In this document: positions 1 to 8,884 of the stretch, one piece after another
Numbering within the stretch: position 1 is the first letter of the stretch
Layout of the letters: each line of letters begins with the position of its first letter
DNA from: Endobugula sp965225895
GTDB taxonomy: Bacteria > Pseudomonadota > Gammaproteobacteria > Pseudomonadales > Cellvibrionaceae
DNA: 64,000 bases
Assembly (NCBI GenBank): GCA_965225895.1
Contig: CBDDBR010000011.1
Location: forward strand, 992,001 to 1,056,000
Direction: 5' to 3'
Program-made: the position numbers and the translations under genes
The notes under the pieces: model-generated
The model's database searches: none
What the model was told of the DNA's origin: nothing
Seen by the model: only the letters and a program-made list of their open reading frames with translations

Positions 1-271
1 GAGACTGAACGGGTGTTTGCCATTTTTTTTCTAACGACATCAATTGCTGCCCCATACCTATTGCGCTACTATTTGCCACTAAAAAATCATGTTGTAGTCG
101 ATCAATCTGTTGTTGTAAATGCTTTAATCGATGATGTGATCGCCACCATAATCCTAAAAAAAGTAAACACACCGTAACCGCTATAACAGTTACGGTCATT
201 TCATTTTCTAAACCCAAAAAATCTGACAAGGGCTGAATGATTGCTGCCGATACATCAACATCTGTTTGCAT
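1..271 (-). CDS. DUF2802-type membrane protein, 3' end missing
   Basis: An open frame starts with ATG at 271 and runs off the window edge without a stop, giving 90 visible residues. It has a short acidic N-terminus, one hydrophobic segment at about residues 25-42 (TVIAVTVCLLFLGLW), then a basic, Gln-rich coiled-coil-like stretch (HLQQQIDRLQHDF). This layout and its place directly after cheW match the DUF2802 protein that follows cheW in Pseudomonas-type flagellar clusters. No function is established for that family. The start lies 9 bases after the cheW stop, which suggests cotranscription. The family call rests mainly on context and topology because the C-terminus is absent. Confidence 0.6.
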   Translation of the reverse strand, partial: MQTDVDVSAAIIQPLSDFLGLENEMTVTVIAVTVCLLFLGLWWRSHHRLKHLQQQIDRLQHDFLVANSSAIGMGQQLMSLEKKWQTPVQS

Positions 272-280
272 AGTGCTCAC

Positions 281-766
281 TTATACATCTTCTACTTCGG
301 CCCATTCAGAATTAGTGAGTAACTTATCAAGTTCAATAAGAATCAATAACTCTTCATTTTTATGGCAAACACCTTGAATAAACTTAGCGCTTTCATCGTT
401 GCCTACATTTGGCGCTGTTTCTATTTCAGATTGACGTAAATACACCACCTCTGCAACGCTATCCACAAGAATACCGATAACATGGTTATCTGCTTCAATA
501 ATCACAATACGCGTATTTTCTGTCACTTCACCCGGTTCAAGCCCAAAACGGTGACGCGTATCAATCACAGTAACAACATTACCACGTAGATTAATAATAC
601 CTAATACATAGGTGGGCGCACCAGGAACAGGGGCGATTTCAGAGTGCCTTAACACTTCTTGCACCTGCATTACATTGACCCCGTAGGTCTCTCCCGCCAG
701 ACGAAATGTTACCCATTGTAGTACTGGATCATCACTCGCTTTAGTCTGTGCCGCATTACTCGCCAT
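281..766 (-). CDS. cheW: Chemotaxis coupling protein CheW
   Basis: The 161-residue product is a single CheW domain (about residues 15-155), the adaptor that links chemoreceptors to the CheA kinase at the cell pole. Typical family stretches are visible: YGVNVMQVQEVLR near residue 30, GIINLRGNVVTVID near 57-70 and a C-terminal hydrophobic strand LLILIELDKLL. The length is normal for CheW. It is the second CheW-fold gene here, the first being the larger ParP gene upstream. An AGAGGA-like ribosome site precedes the ATG. It probably belongs to the motC-motD-parC-parP-cheW transcript, although a 98-bp gap separates it from parP. Confidence 0.95.
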   Translation of the reverse strand: MASNAAQTKASDDPVLQWVTFRLAGETYGVNVMQVQEVLRHSEIAPVPGAPTYVLGIINLRGNVVTVIDTRHRFGLEPGEVTENTRIVIIEADNHVIGILVDSVAEVVYLRQSEIETAPNVGNDESAKFIQGVCHKNEELLILIELDKLLTNSEWAEVEDV

Positions 767-864
767 CTATTCATCCTCTATCAATCAAGATCATCTCTAC
801 TTACTATATATTCACTATAGTTTAGCTTGTGATCTATGCCAGTAATTCGTACGATTTTATCCGC

Positions 865-1803
865 TTACTGGTCGATTTTTTCATTAAGTAAATCTACCAA
901 AACAGGAATGTCTAATAAAATACACATATGTTCAGTCACTGTACCCGCGACCCACGGGCGTTTATCACGATTTACACGCCAACGTATATCTTCAGGGTAT
1001 GTTAGTTGTGGTTGATGAATTTCATCTACCGCTAAACTCCAGCCTGAGCCGTTAATAGCCACGCTATAACTCAATTGATCTTGCCGCCCTTTTTTATAAC
1101 GTTCAGGCATAATGTAACGCGCCGTGTCTATCACCTTTACATGCCCTGTTAATATTTTTTGCAACCCCATAAACCATTCGGCCTGCCCAAACAAAGGGGT
1201 TAAATTATTCTCTATAGGATGGATCGCATCTAACGTTGTCAGTGGCAGTGCCAAATTAATTCCTTGTACATTCACAACTAAAATATCAAACGTGTCCTGC
1301 GCCCAAATAGGTCGACCATTGTCTAGCCAAACACTCGACATGCTATCCCATTGATGGTTTGCTTGTGTGGCAGCCATCGCGTTCTCAACCATTTCTGGTT
1401 CAGCTACGCTGTTTTGAGAAAAAAAGTTATCTTCTAATGCTTTTTGTTCATCGGGTAAAATAGCATCTGGATCTGGCAATAAGCTATGTAGTAAACGCTG
1501 CAATTTTTCCTGCTGAACAGCATCTTTTTCTATTACAGGTGCAGCAAACGATGTAGATACTGACGATGTTTTTCGTCTAGGCTGAGACGGCAAATAATCA
1601 TTTTTACACGTATTTGCTGAAGATATAGACGGTGTGTCTACAGATGGCATAGTCACAGACCGTGTACTTACAGACCGTGTGCTTAGGCTTTCTTTTTTAG
1701 CAGGTGATGACACATGTGCATCGCTGCGAGGATCATCTAGCTCAGTTAAGAGTTCATCAAAGTATGAGGCTAATTGTTGTTGCGGCTTTTTACGTGATGA
1801 CAT
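865..1803 (-). CDS. parP: ParP-like CheW-domain protein for polar array localisation
   Basis: The 312-residue protein has a long low-complexity N-terminal half and a CheW-like fold at about residues 170-305 (DILVVNVQGINLALPLT, then GHVKVIDTARYI). This architecture next to a ParA-like gene and cheW is that of ParP, which stabilises polar chemotaxis arrays by contacting CheA, receptors and ParC. The linker near residues 42-60 carries short repeats (STRSV) encoded by 15-bp direct repeats at about 1656-1685, so its length may vary between strains. The gene starts 2 bases after the parC stop, implying translational coupling. An alternative label is simply a second CheW; the ParC neighbour favours ParP. 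Confidence 0.85.
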   Translation of the reverse strand: MSSRKKPQQQLASYFDELLTELDDPRSDAHVSSPAKKESLSTRSVSTRSVTMPSVDTPSISSANTCKNDYLPSQPRRKTSSVSTSFAAPVIEKDAVQQEKLQRLLHSLLPDPDAILPDEQKALEDNFFSQNSVAEPEMVENAMAATQANHQWDSMSSVWLDNGRPIWAQDTFDILVVNVQGINLALPLTTLDAIHPIENNLTPLFGQAEWFMGLQKILTGHVKVIDTARYIMPERYKKGRQDQLSYSVAINGSGWSLAVDEIHQPQLTYPEDIRWRVNRDKRPWVAGTVTEHMCILLDIPVLVDLLNEKIDQ

Positions 1804-1805
1804 AG

Positions 1806-2639
1806 TTATACCTTAACACCAGTATATGCTCGCTGATTTTTTTGTCCGTTGCGCGGTACATTTTTATGTGCGGAGTCTTGTAATAAATGGCGGTATAAAC
1901 CACGATAAGCCATTACTCCTTGGCTATTAGGCGTATATAAGTGTGGCGGCACACCTGCTCTACTCGCATCACGTAAGCGCGTATCAATCGGTATTTTACT
2001 GGTCCACGTATTACGGCCATGACGATGGCGTATTGTTTTTAATGCAAGTACAGATGCTTGAGTACGTTGATCAAACATTGTTGGCACAATCACATATTCC
2101 AGTGAGCGCTTTTGTGAATGATCTAACATGCGCAATGTATGCACCATGCGCTCTAAACCTTTAAGTGCAAGATGCTCTGTTTGCACAGGAATAATTAATC
2201 GATCACAAGCGGCTAACGCATTGATCAGTAATACCCCTAAAACTGGCGGCGAATCAATAATCACCAAGTCAAATTCATTTTTTACTTGCTCGATCGTATG
2301 GCTCACGACTAAGCCAAGCCCACCTTTGCCTACCGCTAATCTCTCAAGAGTCGCTAATGCGGTCGATGCAGGCAATAAATTAATACCGTCGTAACCCGTC
2401 GGCATCAATAATTGCAAAATACTTTCTAAGCAAATCACCGACTTATCTTGAAATAGTGTAAACACACTAATAGGAACGCTATCGGGATTACCACCAAAAT
2501 AGCAGGTTAATGAACCTTGAGGGTCAAGATCAATCAATAACACACGCTTACCCTGCTCTGCGGCAAGCCCCGCTAAGGTAATAGAGGTTGTGGTTTTACC
2601 GACTCCACCTTTTTGATTTGCTATTGTCCAGACTTGCAC
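1806..2639 (-). CDS. parC: ParC, ParA-family ATPase for chemotaxis protein positioning
   Basis: The 277-residue MinD/ParA-type ATPase begins with a deviant Walker A KGGVGKTT at residues 10-17 and has a Walker B-like LVIIDSPP. In Vibrio the protein of this locus, ParC, recruits chemotaxis arrays to the flagellated pole together with ParP. The position between motD and parP-cheW supports that role rather than chromosome partitioning, and there is no parB gene or parS-like site beside it. The start is GTG at 2639, giving the usual start just ahead of the P-loop. The 144-bp gap from motD contains a small hairpin (2759-2775) without a U-run. Confidence 0.88.
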   Translation of the reverse strand: MQVWTIANQKGGVGKTTTSITLAGLAAEQGKRVLLIDLDPQGSLTCYFGGNPDSVPISVFTLFQDKSVICLESILQLLMPTGYDGINLLPASTALATLERLAVGKGGLGLVVSHTIEQVKNEFDLVIIDSPPVLGVLLINALAACDRLIIPVQTEHLALKGLERMVHTLRMLDHSQKRSLEYVIVPTMFDQRTQASVLALKTIRHRHGRNTWTSKIPIDTRLRDASRAGVPPHLYTPNSQGVMAYRGLYRHLLQDSAHKNVPRNGQKNQRAYTGVKV

Positions 2640-2783
2640 GTTATCTGCTACACCTTTAATGCCTTCAACTGTGTACTACTCTACTCAGTCAGTGAACTGT
2701 CAGTTTTTCGTCACATTTTGGCTATTGATTATTCCGTACATATACTCAGCAATTACTGTGCCTTATCCAAAGGCAAATATAAT

Positions 2784-3665
2784 TTATTCATTGGTATGCC
2801 TAGGCAGATCAGGATCACTCGAAAACAAGTGCTCACCATTTTTCAATAACACTGGGGTTAGCTCCGATTTTTTAGCTTGCTCAAGGGGCTGCGGCAAATC
2901 ATTTAGTAATTCCGCATGTTGCTCATTCGTTGATGTATCTACCTTCAATACATGGTTAATGGCATCACTATTTTCTGGCCGTTGCCTAGGGTATTTACCC
3001 ACCATTAATACCACACGTCTATTTTGTGCTCGCCCCTCTTTTGATTCATTACTGGCTATTGGTTGAAACTCTCCATATCCAACAGCCGATAAACGTTGAG
3101 GAGCCACTCCTTGAGTGGATAATAATTTAACGATTGCTGAAGCACGTGCTGAAGATAACTCCCAATTACTTGGGAATTGTTGTGTGTTAATACGCAAGTT
3201 ATCGGTAAAACCTTCAACTTGAATGGGGTTATTAAGGTCACGTAAGATATCGGCAACATCTGCAAATATTTTTTCCGCTTGCGTACTGGGTGTCACACTA
3301 CCTAAGGGAAATAACACTCGGTTATTCAGTGATATTTGCAACCATAATTCATTACTCGAAATATGAATAGATTGTTCATCGACTAAATCGCTTAACCTAT
3401 CTGTTAATTGCTCAGCTAATTCGGGGAGTGCTATGGCGGGTTGAGCAGCCTCTTTTATGGGGGATTCCCCCGTTGTTATTTGAGCCTCTGCGTTCGAAAA
3501 TAACATTTCCAAGCTATTCGATAATTCTTCGTATTTATGTTCATTTACATGAGACACTGAATACATCACCACAAAAAAACCAAAGAGTAATGTCATAAAG
3601 TCCGCATAAGAAACTAGCCAACGTTCATGATTAACATTAATATCTATTTTTTTACGTCGTAACAT
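2784..3665 (-). CDS. motD: Flagellar stator protein MotD (MotB family)
   Basis: This B-type stator subunit of the flagellar motor has a short basic cytoplasmic N-terminus, one membrane helix containing the proton-binding Asp (SYADFMTLLFGFF, Asp22 from the start used here) and a C-terminal OmpA-like peptidoglycan-binding domain (about residues 150-230, with GYGEFQPIASN and AQNRRV). The frame is open back to an ATG at 3716 inside the motC end, but the extra 17 residues do not fit the family, whose N-terminus is short and basic. I therefore place the start at ATG 3665 (MLRRKK); neither start has a strong Shine-Dalgarno. It pairs with MotC just upstream. Confidence 0.93.
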   Translation of the reverse strand: MLRRKKIDINVNHERWLVSYADFMTLLFGFFVVMYSVSHVNEHKYEELSNSLEMLFSNAEAQITTGESPIKEAAQPAIALPELAEQLTDRLSDLVDEQSIHISSNELWLQISLNNRVLFPLGSVTPSTQAEKIFADVADILRDLNNPIQVEGFTDNLRINTQQFPSNWELSSARASAIVKLLSTQGVAPQRLSAVGYGEFQPIASNESKEGRAQNRRVVLMVGKYPRQRPENSDAINHVLKVDTSTNEQHAELLNDLPQPLEQAKKSELTPVLLKNGEHLFSSDPDLPRHTNE

Positions 3666-3699
3666 AACGAATGATCTATTGTGAATAATGCTATACACA

Positions 3700-4446
3700 T
3701 TACATGATATAGCCATCTAATTTTAATTCTATAGAGCGAGGATTTTCGCCATCTGCCACATAAATAGAACCTTCAATGACTAGCTCTTTGAGGTGCGATA
3801 AATTATTTATATAAATGGTTAATTTATTCGCTATGGGTAAAAATATTAGGTTTGCGAGAGCCACACCATAAATGGTTGCAACAAATGCCACAGCAATGCC
3901 TGCACCTAATTCACTGGGGTCTGCCAAATTTCTCATCACATAAATCAATCCCATAACTGCACCAATAATACCAATAGTCGGTGCATATCCCCCCATGCTG
4001 GTATAAAACTTAATCGCATCGTGGTCGCGCTGTTCACTTAAGATCAAATCGGCTTCGAGTACGCGGCGTAAGGTTTGTGGTGATCCTTCATCAATCAATA
4101 ATTTAAGTGCTTTTTTAATATAGGGATCTTTTTCAAGATTGACTTGGTCTTCTAAACCCAGCAAACCTCGCTGGCGAGAAACTTTAGCCCAGTTAGAAAT
4201 TTTACGAATGGTTTTTTTATGATCAACTACAGGAGGAAAAAAAATCCATTTTAGTAATTTCAGTGCGCGTTTTAATGAATACATTGGCGTTTGCAATATC
4301 GCCGCACCAAATGTGCCACCAAATACAATTAAGGCGGCGGGTCCATTAATAAGTTGTTGCCATGATCCACCTTCTAGAAAATTACCTCCTAGCAGTGCCG
4401 CAAAAGCAACAATAATACTGAGCACACTTAAGACATCAAGTTTCAT
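3700..4446 (-). CDS. motC: Flagellar stator protein MotC (MotA family)
   Basis: The 248-residue A-type stator subunit has four predicted membrane helices: one near residues 5-20, one near 35-50 and a pair at about 150-205. The MotA signature region is visible as APTIGIIGAVMGLIYVM and GIAVAFVATIYGVALANL. The large cytoplasmic loop between helices 2 and 3 is basic (RKISNWAKVSRQRG), as expected for contact with FliG. With MotD it forms the ion-conducting stator. In Pseudomonas the motCD set works beside a separate motAB set; no motAB is present here. The gene follows cheB by 47 bp and motD comes 34 bp after its stop. Confidence 0.94.
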   Translation of the reverse strand: MKLDVLSVLSIIVAFAALLGGNFLEGGSWQQLINGPAALIVFGGTFGAAILQTPMYSLKRALKLLKWIFFPPVVDHKKTIRKISNWAKVSRQRGLLGLEDQVNLEKDPYIKKALKLLIDEGSPQTLRRVLEADLILSEQRDHDAIKFYTSMGGYAPTIGIIGAVMGLIYVMRNLADPSELGAGIAVAFVATIYGVALANLIFLPIANKLTIYINNLSHLKELVIEGSIYVADGENPRSIELKLDGYIM

Positions 4447-4493
4447 AACAATTCATCAGGCCAATTATATAGTTACTTTTATTTTTGCACATA

Positions 4494-5588
4494 TTAGATA
4501 GACGCCAAGTGATAAGCCATTTTATCTAAAGATAAAGAGGCATTAGATAGATTTGCCTTGTCTACTGCCATTGGCATACCATAAACAACGCAACAGTCTT
4601 TCGCCTGTGTCCATACGGTTGCTCTATTATCTTTTAAAATTTTTGCTCCATTACAACCATCACTACCCATACCTGTTAAGACAATACCCAATGTATCTTT
4701 GCCATAACTATTACAAATAGATGCCAAACTAATATCAACGCATGGTTTATAATTTACCCCACTACTCGACTCAATAATTTTAATGCGTCGAGAATTATTT
4801 TTATCTAAAATTAATTGCTTACCACCAGGGGCTAAAAATACTTTACCCGCTTGCAATATATCTCCGTCTTCGGCTTCTTTTACATCCAAAATACACTGTC
4901 TATTTAATCGTTGAGAAAATGCCAATGTAAAATTTTGTGGCATGTGTTGAACAACAACGATGGGGCAAGGAAAGTTTTTAGGCAAACGCTTTAATACTTC
5001 TGTCAATGCTGCTGGCCCACCCGTAGAAGCGCCAATAACAACAATTTTTGGTACAGACGAGGTTTCAAATAATGCGTTTTTGCTTTTTGTTAATTTTTCA
5101 ACAGGCGGAACTGCTACTTTTTTTACGGGGCTGGCAGATTGTTTAGGGGGTGGAATAGAACTTGGCTGCTGAGGTTTGCGACGTAATAAAATACTTTTAC
5201 CAATTTCTAACAACGTATTATATAAACGTTTTTTAATTGCCTCGCTTTTTCCTGATATTTCAGCAAAATTTTTGGTCATAAAATCTGCAGCACCAGCATC
5301 TAACGCATCCATTGTTATTTTAGCGCCAGAAAACGTCATTGAAGACAACATAAGAATAGGTAATGGATTATCAGACATGATTGCGCGTACAGCGGTAACC
5401 CCATCCATCATGGGCATTTCATAATCCATAGTCACTACATCGGGCTTTAGTGATTTGACTTTTTCAACTGCTTCTCGACCGTTATTTGCAACGCCGATAA
5501 CATTTAATTCAGAGTGGCCATTGATGATTTCTTTCAGTACACGTTGAAAGAAAACAGAGTCATCAACAACTAAAACATTAAGAGGCAT
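4494..5588 (-). CDS. cheB: Chemotaxis protein-glutamate methylesterase CheB
   Basis: The 364-residue protein has a receiver domain (residues 1-125) with acidic pocket Asp9-Asp10 and phospho-acceptor Asp55, a Pro/Lys-rich linker and a methylesterase domain (about 180-360). The catalytic triad is visible as Ser188 in GASTGG, His215 in VVVQHMP and Asp310 in GMGSDG. It removes methyl groups from receptor glutamates and deamidates glutamines, resetting receptor sensitivity after CheA phosphorylation. It lies 155 bp downstream of cheA in the same direction. The methyltransferase cheR is not in the window, as is common when it sits elsewhere in Pseudomonas-type genomes. Confidence 0.97.
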   Translation of the reverse strand: MPLNVLVVDDSVFFQRVLKEIINGHSELNVIGVANNGREAVEKVKSLKPDVVTMDYEMPMMDGVTAVRAIMSDNPLPILMLSSMTFSGAKITMDALDAGAADFMTKNFAEISGKSEAIKKRLYNTLLEIGKSILLRRKPQQPSSIPPPKQSASPVKKVAVPPVEKLTKSKNALFETSSVPKIVVIGASTGGPAALTEVLKRLPKNFPCPIVVVQHMPQNFTLAFSQRLNRQCILDVKEAEDGDILQAGKVFLAPGGKQLILDKNNSRRIKIIESSSGVNYKPCVDISLASICNSYGKDTLGIVLTGMGSDGCNGAKILKDNRATVWTQAKDCCVVYGMPMAVDKANLSNASLSLDKMAYHLASI

Positions 5589-5743
5589 ATTATTAATTAC
5601 ACTCGTATTTTATTAATGCCTCTAAACAAACCAATCTATACACTGCAACGATTTACTACCATAATCTGGCGTCTCATAAACGAGTATGAGCACGCTATAC
5701 CGCCTAATGTTATGTGATCAATTTGCTCAGAGATGTATATGAC

Positions 5744-7957
5744 TTATACCGTGCCTGCATAGCGCTGTAGCATACTGGGCACATCTAATATCAGAGCAAT
5801 GGTTCCATCGCCTGTAATAGTTGCACCAGCCATACCTGGTGTACCATTTAGCATTTTACCCAATGGTTTAATAACCACTTCTTCTTGGCCTATCAACTGA
5901 TCTACCACAAAACCAACACGTTGCGTCCCTACGGTAACAATAACCACATGCGCTTCGGTGGGTTTTTCCATATTTGCTGCGCCATTAACCAACCAGTTTT
6001 TCAAATAAAATAAAGGTATGGCTTGATCACGAATAGAAACACACTCCTGACCATCTACCACATTAATTTTATGTAAATCCATGTGGAAAATTTCATTCAC
6101 ACTCACTAATGGTAAGGCAAACGCTTGCGCACCTAACATAATCATTAATGTTGGCATAATGGCTAAGGTAAGCGGTACTTTAATGAGAATCTTAGTGCCC
6201 TTGCCCATTTCAGATTCAATTTCAATAGAACCGTTTAGCTGCATGATTTTTGTTTTCACAACATCCATGCCAACACCACGACCCGACACATCTGAAATTT
6301 CGGTCTTAGTAGAGAAACCTGGAGCAAAAATAAGATTAAATGCTTCAGTATCAGATAAACGTTGTGCGGTATCGTTATCCATTAAGCCCTTATTTACTGC
6401 AATATCACGCAGTTTATTGGCATCCATACCACCGCCATCATCAGTAATGGATAATAGTATGTGATCGCCCTCTTGCTGGGCAGCAAGAATCACTTTACCC
6501 ACTTTATCTTTACCGTTACTAGCACGTACATCGGGTGCTTCAATACCATGATCTACCGAGTTTCTCACCAAATGCACCAATGGATCGGCGAGTGCCTCAA
6601 CTAAGTTTTTATCTAAATCTGTATCTTCACCTACTAACTCAAGATTAATTTCTTTTTTCAGGTTACGTGCAAGATCTCGTACAACACGAGGGAATCGACC
6701 AAATACTTTTTTGATCGGCTGCATACGTGTTTTCATTACCGACGTTTGTAGATCTGCCGTCACAACATCTAAATTAGCTACCGCTTTACTGAGTGATTCA
6801 TCTGCACATTTATCACCTAAACGTACAAGTCGATTACGTACTAATACTAATTCCCCAACCATATTCATAATATCGTCAAGGCGCTGCGTATCTACCCTTA
6901 CCGTTGTCTCTGCTGCGGGTGCAGGTGGTGGAGCATCTTTTCCTGCGGCCTTAGGTTTAGGCGCGGCTTTAGGTGCTGGCTTAGGTGCTGATTTTTCTTT
7001 TGCTGGTGAAGGCGCCGCTGCTGCGGGAGCTTTTTTAGCTGGCTCAGGCTTTTTAGGTGCTTCTGGTGTAGCTGTAGAAGTCGCGGCAGGTGCTTCAGCG
7101 GCAGGCTTAGGAGATGAGTTTTCATCGCCAACTTTTGTAGGACCTTGTCCTTTACCATGTAACTGATCCAGTAATGCTTCAAACTCATCATCATTAATAA
7201 CGTTTGAATCATCACCTGTTGCACTGGTAGCAGCAGGTTTTGCTTTTTCTTCTTGATTTGGCGTAGCTGCCTCTGTTTTATTGGCTGTGGGCCCTTGCCC
7301 TTTACCGTGCAACTGGTCTAATAAATTTTCAAATTCATCATCCGATATTTCGTTACTATCGCTATCACCTACAGTGATAGCTTCTGTTGCTTGAGTATCC
7401 GCATCATCGCTGACTGCATCCACTAATTGCTCAAATTCACCGTCAGTAATATCATCGCCAGGTTGGCCTACATCTGCGGAGGCTTCTGTAACTTCAGCCG
7501 TTGCGTCTTCTGCTTGATCGGTCGCTGTTGCTTCCTCTACACTTTCTTCGGTATCGCCGCCAATATCTTCACAAGCCACTAAGCGCCCTAAGGTAGTAAT
7601 TAATTCAGGCGATGCTGGCGGTGGGTCTTGACGTTGTTGTACTGCCTCAAATTGTAAATTTACTGCGTCTAATGCTTGTAATACCACATCCATTAATTCA
7701 GACGTTACATCGCGTTGACCATTACGTAGAATATCAAATAGGTTTTCTGTTACATGACAGCACTCAACCATCGTATCAATTTGCAAAAAGCCCGCACCGC
7801 CTTTCACGGTGTGAAAGCCTCTAAAAATAGCATTTAACAAATCTTTATCATCTGGTCGTTGCTCAAGGTCAACTAATTGCTCAGATAACTGTTCTAGAAT
7901 CTCTCCAGCTTCTACTAAAAAGTCCTGAAGAATTTCTTCATCATCGGCGAAACTCAT
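5744..7957 (-). CDS. cheA: Chemotaxis histidine kinase CheA
   Basis: The 737-residue kinase has an HPt (P1) domain with phospho-accepting His49 (RGFHTVKGG), a very long acidic then Pro/Ala/Lys-rich linker (about 125-350), a P3 dimerisation helix pair from about 353 (TVRVDTQRLDDIMNMVGEL), the P4 ATPase (N-box HLVRNSVDHGIE, then DDGGGM and GRGVGMDVV) and a C-terminal CheW-like P5 domain. A clear P2 domain is not visible. In its place are two near-identical 26-residue blocks at about 199-224 and 249-274 (core DDEFENLLDQLHGKG) and a weaker one near 170-182. They resemble CheY-binding peptides of FliM and CheZ. The start follows AAGGAGAG, supplied by a 19-bp tandem repeat. Confidence 0.97.
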   Translation of the reverse strand: MSFADDEEILQDFLVEAGEILEQLSEQLVDLEQRPDDKDLLNAIFRGFHTVKGGAGFLQIDTMVECCHVTENLFDILRNGQRDVTSELMDVVLQALDAVNLQFEAVQQRQDPPPASPELITTLGRLVACEDIGGDTEESVEEATATDQAEDATAEVTEASADVGQPGDDITDGEFEQLVDAVSDDADTQATEAITVGDSDSNEISDDEFENLLDQLHGKGQGPTANKTEAATPNQEEKAKPAATSATGDDSNVINDDEFEALLDQLHGKGQGPTKVGDENSSPKPAAEAPAATSTATPEAPKKPEPAKKAPAAAAPSPAKEKSAPKPAPKAAPKPKAAGKDAPPPAPAAETTVRVDTQRLDDIMNMVGELVLVRNRLVRLGDKCADESLSKAVANLDVVTADLQTSVMKTRMQPIKKVFGRFPRVVRDLARNLKKEINLELVGEDTDLDKNLVEALADPLVHLVRNSVDHGIEAPDVRASNGKDKVGKVILAAQQEGDHILLSITDDGGGMDANKLRDIAVNKGLMDNDTAQRLSDTEAFNLIFAPGFSTKTEISDVSGRGVGMDVVKTKIMQLNGSIEIESEMGKGTKILIKVPLTLAIMPTLMIMLGAQAFALPLVSVNEIFHMDLHKINVVDGQECVSIRDQAIPLFYLKNWLVNGAANMEKPTEAHVVIVTVGTQRVGFVVDQLIGQEEVVIKPLGKMLNGTPGMAGATITGDGTIALILDVPSMLQRYAGTV

Positions 7958-7965
7958 TAAGCTCT

Positions 7966-8021
7966 CCTTAAAAACCTAAATTAGCCTTAAAAACCTACAT
8001 TGGCCTTAAAAACCTAAACTC
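7966..8021 (-). repeat. Three 19-bp tandem repeats across the cheZ-cheA junction
   Basis: A 13-bp core (CCTTAAAAACCTA on the plus strand) starts at 7966, 7985 and 8004, a period of exactly 19 bp. Read on the coding strand, the copy nearest cheZ contains the last codons and stop of cheZ, and the copy nearest cheA supplies the AAGGAGAG ribosome site of cheA. Loss or gain of one unit would change the spacer between the genes but keep both reading frames and the ribosome site. Confidence 0.85.
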
Positions 8022-8812
8022 GATAACAGATCGTCTACTTCATCCTGATTACTTACCACATCACTTCGTTCCTCTGCATTCATTTGAGGACCCTCTCCTT
8101 TGATGTTAGGTCTGTTAACCGCGTGTTGTTGATTACTTTTTACTTCTTCGGGCTTAATGCCCACAACTGATTCAACTTGGCCTGCAATGCGTACTAGCGA
8201 TACAAGGTTTTCTTCGACTTCTGAAACCAAATCAATCACTTTTTTAAGTACTTGCCCTGTTAAATCTTGAAAACCTTGTTCCAAAATAATAGCTTGTAGG
8301 TTTTCATTTAATTTGTTGGTACTACTGTCCATATGCTCAAAAAAATTATCTAATCGAGAATATAGTGTTCTAAATTCTTCAGGTGTCATTTCTCGGCGAC
8401 GTAAACGCGCCCACTCACCTTTTAATGACGCTGCCTCTTGCGCTAAATCAATCGAAATCGGCGCTGCCTCTTCTACCATATCCATGGTTTTTTCAGCTGC
8501 ATTTTGTGTGAGTTCAATCACATAATTTAAACGGTTAGATGCGTCATTAAATTCACACTCTTTAGAGTGGCAGTTCTCTGTTGTGCACTCAGTGCTATCA
8601 ATATTAAAGTTAACAATGGCATCATGTAGGCCTCGTGTTAGCTTGCCTATTGATTGAAAAATATGTTGATCTCTACAATCAAGAATATTTTCAATCAGTT
8701 GCGATGCCTCATCATATTTATCGCTTTGCAATTTTTCTGTTAAAACCGAAGCACATTGACGTAGCTCTTCGATCATATCTGGTTGAGAATCATGGCTTAG
8801 CTGCTGTTGCAT
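8006..8812 (-). CDS. cheZ: Chemotaxis phosphatase CheZ
   Basis: The 268-residue helical protein dephosphorylates CheY-P. The catalytic region is visible as LEQGFQDLTGQVLKK with Asp183 and catalytic Gln187, and the extreme C-terminus (EVDDLLSSLGF) is the canonical CheY-docking helix. It is longer than the 214-residue E. coli enzyme because of an extended N-terminal region that includes a Cys/Glu-rich stretch near residues 72-90, common in polar-flagellate species. It lies between cheY and cheA. Its stop codon lies inside the first unit of the tandem repeat at the cheA junction. Confidence 0.95.
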   Translation of the reverse strand: MQQQLSHDSQPDMIEELRQCASVLTEKLQSDKYDEASQLIENILDCRDQHIFQSIGKLTRGLHDAIVNFNIDSTECTTENCHSKECEFNDASNRLNYVIELTQNAAEKTMDMVEEAAPISIDLAQEAASLKGEWARLRRREMTPEEFRTLYSRLDNFFEHMDSSTNKLNENLQAIILEQGFQDLTGQVLKKVIDLVSEVEENLVSLVRIAGQVESVVGIKPEEVKSNQQHAVNRPNIKGEGPQMNAEERSDVVSNQDEVDDLLSSLGF

Positions 8813-8848
8813 TAGAAAAGAAACCTTTTACTGCTGATGATGGCTATA

Positions 8849-8877
8849 GAGTGAGACAGCAATACGCTAGCTCACTC
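8849..8877 (-). other. Stem-loop between cheY and cheZ
   Basis: GAGTGAG at 8849-8855 pairs perfectly with CTCACTC at 8871-8877, and an inner AGC/GCT pair can extend the hairpin. It fills the 72-bp gap between the cheY stop and the cheZ start in a tightly packed operon. No T-run follows on either strand, so it is not a classic terminator. It may affect mRNA processing, stability or the cheY:cheZ expression ratio. Confidence 0.45.
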
Positions 8878-8884
8878 ATTGTGG

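Noticed and set aside
3666..3716. Longer N-terminus for MotD
   Set aside because: The extra residues overlap the motC end in another frame, lack a ribosome site and do not fit the short basic start of the family.
5673..5690. CTCATA/TATGAG hairpin between cheA and cheB
   Set aside because: Only 6 bp, AT-rich, without T-run or conservation evidence.
6711..7224. Long antisense and shifted open frames inside the cheA linker
   Set aside because: They arise from the Ala/Pro/Lys-rich low-complexity coding sequence; they lack ribosome sites and the sense frame is a complete CheA.
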